From Lysobacter antibioticus HS124 (GTDB lineage Bacteria > Pseudomonadota > Gammaproteobacteria > Xanthomonadales > Xanthomonadaceae): DNA of 64,000 bases. The notes under the pieces are model-generated. The model ran no database searches and had not been told where the DNA came from. It was given only the letters and a program-made list of their open reading frames with translations. The DNA lies in NCBI RefSeq assembly GCF_000336385.2, contig NZ_HG424486.1, forward strand, positions 1 to 64,000, written 5' to 3'. The position numbers and the translations under genes are program-made. Below are positions 57,754 to 64,000 of this stretch, in pieces. Each line of letters starts with the position of its first letter. Positions within the stretch are counted from its first letter, which is position 1.

Positions 57754-59913
57754 ATGCAACAGGTCCTGCAAAATCTGCGCGACGGCAGCACCGAAGTCGT
57801 CGACGTCCCGGTCCCGGCGCTCAAGCCCGGCCATCTGCTGATCCGAACCGGCACCACCCTGGTCTCGGCCGGCACCGAACGCATGCTGGTCGAGTTCGGC
57901 AAGGCCAACATGCTGCAGAAGGCGCGCCAGCAGCCGGACAAGGTGCGCATGGTGCTGGAGAAGGTCCGCACCGACGGCCTGGCCACCACCATCGACGCGG
58001 TGCGCAGCAAACTCGACCAGCCGCTGCCGCTGGGCTATTGCAACGTCGGCACGGTGATCGGCGTCGGCGCCGGGGTCAACGGCTTCGAGGTCGGCGACCG
58101 CGTCGCCTCCAACGGCAAGCATGCCGAAGTGGTGGCGGTGCCGGCCAACCTGTGTGCGCGCATCCCCGACGGCGTCGACGACGAGGCCGCCTCGTTCACC
58201 GTGCTCGGCGCGATCGCCCTGCAGGGCATTCGCCTGGTCCAGCCGACCCTCGGCGAGGCGGTGGTCGTCACCGGCCTGGGCCTGATCGGCCTGATCACCG
58301 TGCAGCTGCTGCGCGCGCACGGCTGCCGCGTGCTCGGCATCGACTTCGACCCGGCCAAGCTGGCGTTGGCGCGCAGCTACGGCGCCGACACCGTCGACCT
58401 GTCCAAGGGCGAGGACCCGGTCTCGGCGGCGCAGACGTTCTCGCGCGGCCGCGGCGTCGACGCGGTGCTGATCACCGCCTCGACCAAGAGCAACGAACCG
58501 GTCTCGCAGGCCGCGCACATGTGCCGCAAGCGCGGCCGCATCGTCCTGGTCGGCGTCACCGGCCTGGAACTGTCTCGCGCCGACTTCTACGAGAAGGAAC
58601 TGAGTTTCCAGGTCTCCTGCTCCTACGGCCCGGGCCGCTACGACCCATCCTACGAAGAACGCGGCAACGACTACCCGGTCGCGTTCGTGCGCTGGACCGA
58701 GCAGCGCAACTTCGAGGCCATGCTCGACATGATGGCGGCCGGTTCGATCCAGACCCAGGCGCTGGTCAGCCATCGCTACGCCATCGCCGAGGCCGAGCAG
58801 GCCTACACCGTGCTCGGCGGCGCCGAACCTTCGCTCGGCATCTTGCTCGACTACGGCCGTCCCGACGACGCGCTGGCCACGCCGTTGCGCCGCACCGTGC
58901 CGCTGCCGGCCGCGGTGCAGGCGCCCGCCGCGCCGGCCGCCCCGGGCAACGGCTCGGTGGCCTTCATCGGCGCCGGCAACTATGCCGGCCGGGTGCTGAT
59001 CCCCGCCTTCGCCAAGGCCGGCGCCTCGCTGCACACCGTGGTCTCCAGCGGCGGAGTCAGCAGCGTGCACTTCGGCCGCAAGTTCGGCTTCCGCAACGCC
59101 AGCACCGACACCGACGCGACCCTGCGCGACAGCGGCAACGATTCGGTGGTGATCGCGACCCAGCACGGCAGCCACGCCGCGCTGACCACCAAGGCGCTGC
59201 GCCAGGGCAAGCATGTCTTCGTCGAAAAGCCGCTGTGCATGACGCTCGAGGAGCTGGCCGAGATCGAGAAGGCCTACGCCGACTGCGCGGTGTACGGCCG
59301 TCCGCCGGTGCTGATGGTCGGCTTCAATCGCCGCTTCGCCCCGCAGGTACGCAAGATGCACGCGCTGCTGGCCGGCGTGCAGGAACCCAAGAGCTTCATC
59401 ATGACGGTCAACGCCGGCGCGATTCCGGCCGACCACTGGACCCAGGACCCCAAGGCCGGCGGCGGCCGCCTGATCGGCGAAGCCTGCCACTTCGTCGACC
59501 TGCTGCGCTTCCTGGCCGGCGCGCCGATCGTCGGCCACCAGTTGACCGCGGTCGGCAACGTGCCCGGCGTCGGCATCCGCAGCGACCGGGTCAGCTTCAG
59601 CCTCAGTTTCGCCGACGGCTCGTTCGGAACCGTGCATTACCTGGCCAACGGCGACAAGAGCTTCCCCAAGGAGCGCCTGGAAGTCTTCACCGCGGGCCGG
59701 GTGCTGCAGTTGGACAACTTCCGCCGCCTCAAGGGCTACGGCTGGCCGGGCTTCAAATCGATGAACCTGTGGCGCCAGGACAAGGGCCAGAACGACTGCG
59801 CGCAGGCCTTCATGGCCGCGGTCAAGGCGCGCGGCGACTCGCCGATCCCGGCCGAGCAACTGTTCGAAGTCGCCCGCGCGACCATCGAACTGGACGCAGC
59901 GGTCCGCGCATGA
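57754..59913 (+). CDS. Two-domain oxidoreductase: zinc-type alcohol dehydrogenase fused to Gfo/Idh/MocA
   Basis: The 719-residue protein has an MDR half (residues 1-370) with GYCNVGTVIGVGAGVNGFEVGDRV and the Rossmann VVTGLGLIGLITVQLLRAHGC. The Gfo/Idh/MocA half (about 400-719) has VAFIGAGNYAGRVLIPAF, HVFVEKPLCMTLEEL and ACHFVDLLRFLAGAP. The EKP and His-Asp pairs are intact, so it looks active. Such fusions are found next to heparinase II/III genes in polysaccharide loci of many bacteria. The sugar-nucleotide or polymer substrate is not known. It is coupled to the next gene by ATGA overlap. Confidence 0.88.
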   Translation: MQQVLQNLRDGSTEVVDVPVPALKPGHLLIRTGTTLVSAGTERMLVEFGKANMLQKARQQPDKVRMVLEKVRTDGLATTIDAVRSKLDQPLPLGYCNVGTVIGVGAGVNGFEVGDRVASNGKHAEVVAVPANLCARIPDGVDDEAASFTVLGAIALQGIRLVQPTLGEAVVVTGLGLIGLITVQLLRAHGCRVLGIDFDPAKLALARSYGADTVDLSKGEDPVSAAQTFSRGRGVDAVLITASTKSNEPVSQAAHMCRKRGRIVLVGVTGLELSRADFYEKELSFQVSCSYGPGRYDPSYEERGNDYPVAFVRWTEQRNFEAMLDMMAAGSIQTQALVSHRYAIAEAEQAYTVLGGAEPSLGILLDYGRPDDALATPLRRTVPLPAAVQAPAAPAAPGNGSVAFIGAGNYAGRVLIPAFAKAGASLHTVVSSGGVSSVHFGRKFGFRNASTDTDATLRDSGNDSVVIATQHGSHAALTTKALRQGKHVFVEKPLCMTLEELAEIEKAYADCAVYGRPPVLMVGFNRRFAPQVRKMHALLAGVQEPKSFIMTVNAGAIPADHWTQDPKAGGGRLIGEACHFVDLLRFLAGAPIVGHQLTAVGNVPGVGIRSDRVSFSLSFADGSFGTVHYLANGDKSFPKERLEVFTAGRVLQLDNFRRLKGYGWPGFKSMNLWRQDKGQNDCAQAFMAAVKARGDSPIPAEQLFEVARATIELDAAVRA

Positions 59914-61562
59914 ACGCCTCGGCGCGCGCCCTGCGGCTGTGGTACACCGTGCGCCATCTGCGCCCGGTGCAGATCTACGGCCGTGCCTGGCACCGGTTGC
60001 ACCGGCCGCGCATCGACCTGTCGCCCGCGCCACCGGCGATGCCGGCGCGCGGCCAGTGGCAAGGCTGCGCGCGCGCGCCGTCGATGCTGGGCCCGAACCG
60101 GTTCCGTTTTCTCAATGCCGAGCACGATCTGCGCAACGGCGACTGGAACGATCGCGCCCTGCCCAAGCTGTGGCTGTACAACCTGCACTACTTCGACGAT
60201 CTGGTCGCCGACGGCGCGGCGGCGCGCGCCGGCTGGCACGCCGACCTGGTGCGCGGCTGGATCGCGGCCAATCCACCCGGCGCCGGCAACGGCTGGGAGC
60301 CGTATTGCCTGTCGCTGCGCACCGTCAACTGGATCAAGTGGTTGCTGTCGGGTCACGCGCCCGCCGACGACGACGCCCGCCAAGCCGCGCTCGACAGCCT
60401 CGCCGTACAGGCCCGCTATCTGGCCGGCCGCCTGGAACGGCACCTGCTCGGCAATCATCTGTGGGCCAACTACAAAGCCCTGCTGTTCGCCGGCCTGTTT
60501 TTCGACGGCGAGGAAGGCGCGCGCTGGCTCGACATCGGCCTGCGCGGCATGCGCCGCGAAATCGGCGAGCAGATCCTCGCCGACGGCGGTCACTTCGAAC
60601 GCAGCCCGATGTACCACGCGATCCTGCTCGAGGATTTGCTCGACCTGATCCAGCTCGGCGAACGCTACGCTCCGGCGGTGTCGCGCGAGGATCTGGAACT
60701 GTGGCGGACACGCGCCGCATCGATGCTCGGCTGGCTCGCGGTCATGACCCATCCCGACGGCGGCATCGCCTTCTTCAACGACGCCGCCCACGGCATCGCG
60801 CCGGAACTGGCGCCGTTGCAGGACTATGCGCGCTCGCTCGGGCTGACTCCGCCGGAGCGCTCCGGCGAGGCCCTGCAGTTGCTGCCCGAGTCCGGCTACG
60901 CGCGCCTGGAGTACGGCGAGGCGGTGCTGATCGCCGATATCGGCGAAGTCGGTCCGAACTACCTGCCCGGCCACGCTCACGCCGATACCCTGAGCTTCGA
61001 GCTGTCCCTGCACGGGCGCCGGGTGCTGGTGAACGCCGGCACCTCGCGTTACGACATCGGCGCCGAGCGCCTGTGGCAGCGCGGCACCGCCGCGCACAAC
61101 ACGGTGCAGATCGACGACCAGGACTCCTCCGAGGTCTGGAGCAGTTTCCGCGTCGCCCGCCGCGCCCTGCCGTTCGCGATCGGCCATGGCCAGGACAGCG
61201 GCGGGGTCTGGCTGGAAGCCGCGCACGACGGCTACAAGCGCCTGCCCGGCCGCGCCGTGCATTGCCGCCGGTGGCGCCTGCAGGAAGACCAACTGCGAGT
61301 GGAAGACCTCATCGAGGGCCGCTTCGCCCGCGCCGTCGCGCGCTATCGCACTCCGCCGGGCCTGCGCATCGGCGCTGCGCGCGTCGCCGGCGACGGCATC
61401 GAGGCGCTGCGCTGGCGCAGCGAGCCCGAGGGGCTGAGCGCCCACGTCGCCGCCAGCACCTATCACGCCGGCTTCGGCCGCAGCGAAGCCTGCGACGTGC
61501 TGGAAGTCGCCGTGCCGCGCGACACCGGCAGCGCCGCCATCGTGTTCACCTGGACCAGCTGA
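59910..61562 (+). CDS. Heparinase II/III-family protein in a capsule locus
   Basis: The 550-residue protein has an alpha-toroid N-terminal half (LPKLWLYNLHYFDDLVAD, WEPYCLSLRTVNWIKWLLSG, ERHLLGNHLWANYKALLFAGLFF, LADGGHFERSPMYHAILLEDLLDL). The beta-sandwich C-terminal half starts at the motif LPGHAHADTLSFELSLHGRRVLVNAGTSRYD. The HAHAD motif and following Gly-Thr-Tyr are typical of lyases for uronic-acid polymers. There is no signal peptide, so it may act in the cytoplasm or be exported another way. It could trim or edit the uronate-containing polymer. Confidence 0.86.
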   Translation: MNASARALRLWYTVRHLRPVQIYGRAWHRLHRPRIDLSPAPPAMPARGQWQGCARAPSMLGPNRFRFLNAEHDLRNGDWNDRALPKLWLYNLHYFDDLVADGAAARAGWHADLVRGWIAANPPGAGNGWEPYCLSLRTVNWIKWLLSGHAPADDDARQAALDSLAVQARYLAGRLERHLLGNHLWANYKALLFAGLFFDGEEGARWLDIGLRGMRREIGEQILADGGHFERSPMYHAILLEDLLDLIQLGERYAPAVSREDLELWRTRAASMLGWLAVMTHPDGGIAFFNDAAHGIAPELAPLQDYARSLGLTPPERSGEALQLLPESGYARLEYGEAVLIADIGEVGPNYLPGHAHADTLSFELSLHGRRVLVNAGTSRYDIGAERLWQRGTAAHNTVQIDDQDSSEVWSSFRVARRALPFAIGHGQDSGGVWLEAAHDGYKRLPGRAVHCRRWRLQEDQLRVEDLIEGRFARAVARYRTPPGLRIGAARVAGDGIEALRWRSEPEGLSAHVAASTYHAGFGRSEACDVLEVAVPRDTGSAAIVFTWTS

Positions 61563-61567
61563 AGCTC

Positions 61568-62821
61568 ATGCGCATCCTGTTTCTCACGGACAACTTCCCG
61601 CCGGAAGGCAACGCGCCGGCCACGCGCACCTACGAACACGCGGTGCGCTGGGTGCGCGCCGGGAACGAGGTCACGGTGATCACCTGCGCGCCGAACTTCC
61701 CCGAGGGCAAGCTGTTTCCCGGCTATCGCAACGCCTGGCGCAGCGTGGAAACGCTGGACGGCATCCGCGTGGTCCGGGTCAAGACCTACATCACCGCCAA
61801 CGAGGGTTTCGCCAAGCGCACCCTGGACTACCTCAGCTTCATGGCGGCCTCGGTCGGATTCGGCCTGTTCGAGCGCCGCCACGACGTGATCGTCGCTACT
61901 TCGCCGCAGTTCTTCTGCGCGCTCGGCGGCTGGGCGCTGGCACGGCTGCGCCGACGCCCGTTCGTGTTCGAACTGCGCGACCTGTGGCCGGCATCGATCA
62001 CCGCGGTCGGCGCGATGCAACGCAGCCCGGCGATCCGGGTGCTGGAAAAGCTGGAGATGTTCCTCTACCGCAGCGCCGAGGCGATCGTGCCGGTCACCCA
62101 GAGCTTCCGCGACGAGCTGATCCAGCGCGGCGTCGACGCCGGCAAGATCCATGTGGTGCTCAACGGCGTCGACCTGCAACGCTATCGGCCCGGCCCGCGC
62201 GACGAAGCCCTGGCGAGCGAGTACGACCTGGACGGCCGCTTCGTCGTCGGTTACCTCGGCACGCACGGCATGGCCCACGGCCTGGAAAAAGTGCTGGATG
62301 CGGTCGAGCGCCTGCGCGACGAGCCGCGCATCGCCTTCTTTTTCGCCGGCAGCGGCGCCGAACGCGCCCGCGTCGAGCAGTTGGTCGCCGAGCGCGGGCT
62401 GCACAACGTGCGCATGATTCCGCGTCAGCCCAAGGACATGATGCCGCGGCTGTGGAGCCTGTGCGATCTGTCGCTGATCCCGCTGCGCGACACGCCTGTG
62501 TTCAGCAGCGTGATCCCGTCCAAGCTGTTCGAAGGCATGGGCATGGGCATTCCGGCGCTGATGTCGCTGCCGCGCGGCGAGGCCACCCGGATCGTCGAGA
62601 GCACCGGCTGCGGCGTGTGCGTGCCGCCGGAGGACGGCGCGGCGATGGCCGAGGCCATCCGCGAACTGGCCGCCGACCCCGAGCGCATGCGTCGCCTGCG
62701 CGAGGCCAGCTTGGCCGCGGCGCCGGCTTACTCCCGCGATCGCCAGGCGACCCTGATGACCGACGCGCTCAGCCGTTTGCTCGACGACGACAGCGGCGGA
62801 CTGCTGCGCGCTTCCAAGTGA
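61568..62821 (+). CDS. GT4-family glycosyltransferase (WbuB-like)
   Basis: The 417-residue GT-B protein begins MRILFLTDNFPPEGNAPATRTYEHAVRWVRAGNEVTVITC. It continues with RPFVFELRDLWPASITAVGAM and HVVLNGVDLQRYRPG, and then the donor-binding VIPSKLFEGMGMGIPALMSLPRGEA. It resembles WbuB-type transferases that add amino sugars to undecaprenyl-linked GlcNAc derivatives. It starts 5 nt after the heparinase-family gene and ends 4 nt before the YdcF-type gene. Confidence 0.9.
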   Translation: MRILFLTDNFPPEGNAPATRTYEHAVRWVRAGNEVTVITCAPNFPEGKLFPGYRNAWRSVETLDGIRVVRVKTYITANEGFAKRTLDYLSFMAASVGFGLFERRHDVIVATSPQFFCALGGWALARLRRRPFVFELRDLWPASITAVGAMQRSPAIRVLEKLEMFLYRSAEAIVPVTQSFRDELIQRGVDAGKIHVVLNGVDLQRYRPGPRDEALASEYDLDGRFVVGYLGTHGMAHGLEKVLDAVERLRDEPRIAFFFAGSGAERARVEQLVAERGLHNVRMIPRQPKDMMPRLWSLCDLSLIPLRDTPVFSSVIPSKLFEGMGMGIPALMSLPRGEATRIVESTGCGVCVPPEDGAAMAEAIRELAADPERMRRLREASLAAAPAYSRDRQATLMTDALSRLLDDDSGGLLRASK

Positions 62822-62825
62822 GCCG

Positions 62826-63593
62826 ATGAGCGGGCTCGACGAGCTGCTGCGCTGGCCGTTCGAGCCGCTGCACGGCTCGCTCTGCCTGGCCGCGCTGGCG
62901 CTGCTCGCCGCGGCGCTGCGCTGGCGGCGCTGCGCGCTGGCATTGTTGCTGATCGCACCGCTGTGGACGTTGGGGTGGTCGCTGCCGGTCGCCGCCGACG
63001 GCCTCGCCGCGGCGCTCGCACGCGGCTATCCCGCGTTGAGCGAAACCCGGGCGCGGCGCGCCGACGCGATCGTCGTACTCGGCGGCGATATCGGCCGCGC
63101 CGACCAGTACGAGGCCGCTGACGCAGCCGCGCCGCAATTGGCCGGCAATCGGCTCGCGCTCGGCGCGCGCTTGTGGCGACGCGGCCTGGCGCCGCAGATC
63201 CTGCTCAGCGGCGGACCGACCGCGCATACGCCCGGCAGCAGCGAAGCCCGGCGCATGGCCGATTCGATCCGAGCCTTCGGCGTGCCGGCGTCGGCACTGG
63301 TGCTGGAGGACCGCAGCCGAAACACCGCCGACAACGCAGGCTTCACTCGGATGATCGGCGCGGCGCGCGGCTGGAACGACATCATTCTGGTCACCTCGCC
63401 CGAGCACCTGCCGCGCGCCGTACGCTCGTTCGAACGCGCCGGCTGGCGCGTGCAGGGCATCGCCACCGCAGCGACGCCGCTCAGCGACGTACTGCCGCCG
63501 TGGCAACCGTCGCCACGCGCGCTGCGACGTAGCGGACGCTTTCTCAAGGAAGCCGCCGGCCTGTGCGTCGCCAGACTGGACACGCTGCATTAG
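62826..63593 (+). CDS. YdcF/ElyC-family (DUF218) envelope protein
   Basis: The 255-residue protein has two N-terminal hydrophobic segments (HGSLCLAALALLAAALRW, CALALLLIAPLWTLGWSLPVAADGLAAAL). The DUF218 fold follows (ADAIVVLGGDIGRADQYE, ALGARLWRRGLAPQILLSGG, ILVEDRSRNTADNA-like LVLEDRSRNTADNAGF, ITLVTSPEHLPRAVRSFERAGW-like). Relatives such as ElyC affect peptidoglycan and enterobacterial common antigen, and share undecaprenyl-phosphate metabolism with WecA systems. As the last gene of the operon it may balance lipid carrier use (inference). Confidence 0.85.
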   Translation: MSGLDELLRWPFEPLHGSLCLAALALLAAALRWRRCALALLLIAPLWTLGWSLPVAADGLAAALARGYPALSETRARRADAIVVLGGDIGRADQYEAADAAAPQLAGNRLALGARLWRRGLAPQILLSGGPTAHTPGSSEARRMADSIRAFGVPASALVLEDRSRNTADNAGFTRMIGAARGWNDIILVTSPEHLPRAVRSFERAGWRVQGIATAATPLSDVLPPWQPSPRALRRSGRFLKEAAGLCVARLDTLH

Positions 63594-64000
63594 CGGAGCC
63601 CACCGCTGAATGCATGCGTTGCGAACAGGCGCACCGCGAAACTGCGTCGCGCCACGCCAGTCCGCGCTCAGCGAGCGAATCTTTCGGGATAGCAGTGATG
63701 CCGATCGGCTTTCGCACGACGCTTCGCGATGGCCGATCACCGACGCTCACTTATCTCTGAATTCAGTCAGATAGCACACTGTCGGCGCGCGCGATCCGGC
63801 GATTTCAATCACGGTTCGACGTTGCGTGCGCGAGTAAGTTCTGCGCCGAACGAAGTGGAGATGCACCCCGTCCGACGCGACGCCGATGGGCGCGTCGCGC
63901 CGCGGTGCTCGCTCTCGTCCCCGTCCTGCCCCTGCGCTGCGCGGCCCCAACCGCGGCCGCAACGACGCCTGTCGCTTCCGTGCCAGATGCGTTTGCAGCG
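63594..64000. other. Region after the capsule operon, no gene seen
   Basis: About 400 nt to the window end. Part of it (63700-63850) is less GC-rich than the operon. Short frames have no ribosome binding sites or domains. A terminator with a clear T-tract is not found. Confidence 0.4.

Noticed and set aside
56485-60033. A 1182-residue open frame on the minus strand across the capsule genes
   Set aside because: It is antisense to three genes with clear domains; the translation is Gln/Arg/His/Asp-rich with no domain, a typical shadow in high-GC DNA.
1-64000. tRNA, rRNA or transposase genes
   Set aside because: No cloverleaf with a CCA-type end, no rRNA blocks and no transposase or integrase motifs were recognised by eye; a tRNAscan run would be decisive.

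Overview
The window is high-GC DNA with the gene content and codon use of a Xanthomonadaceae bacterium, most likely Lysobacter or a close relative. This rests on an L2-like class A beta-lactamase, a type IV secretion (X-Tfe) effector with the Xanthomonadales-specific XVIPCD domain, palindromic GGAGCGGCGT repeats and Wza/Wzb/Wzc capsule genes. No rRNA, tRNA, CRISPR array, integrase or recognisable insertion-sequence transposase was found.

Positions 1-33.5 kb hold mostly single genes and short operons of metabolism, envelope and stress functions. They include a secreted repeat protein cut by the window edge, an EF-hand protein, a PQQ-type sugar dehydrogenase, a lytic transglycosylase, an AmpD-like amidase lipoprotein, a GH8 glucanase/chitosanase, 6-phosphogluconate dehydrogenase, an HD hydrolase, an amidohydrolase, a sirtuin lacking the zinc cysteines, and a sterol-desaturase-type hydroxylase. 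There are also several GSTs with LysR or ArsR regulators, and a desB-desC acyl desaturase/reductase pair facing a DesT/FabR-type repressor across a 69-nt operator region.

Positions 33.5-35.7 kb, less GC-rich than the surroundings, hold the most interesting unit. A lipoprotein (candidate immunity protein) overlaps by ATGA a HExxH zinc-peptidase-like protein, which is followed 2 nt later by an XVIPCD secretion-signal domain in another frame. Together they look like an antibacterial type IV effector/immunity cassette in which one missing base separates the toxin domain from its secretion domain.

Positions 35.9-43.1 kb contain a secreted M28 peptidase, a GFA-family protein divergent from an HxlR regulator, a Tat-exported beta-lactamase bracketed by palindromic repeats, an NHL-propeller protein fused to an M23-like domain, and a GNAT acetyltransferase.

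Positions 43.6-63.6 kb form a complete Wzy-dependent capsule/exopolysaccharide locus. Wza (export channel) is divergent from Wzb (phosphatase) and Wzc (tyrosine kinase). After an 841-nt gap comes a long operon: a WecA-WecB fusion (initiating phosphoglycosyltransferase plus UDP-GlcNAc 2-epimerase), WecC, a Wzx flippase, two hexapeptide acyltransferases, a Wzy-like polymerase, a glycosyltransferase, a two-domain oxidoreductase, a heparinase II/III-family protein, a GT4 glycosyltransferase and a YdcF-type protein. The predicted polymer contains ManNAcA and is probably O-acetylated.
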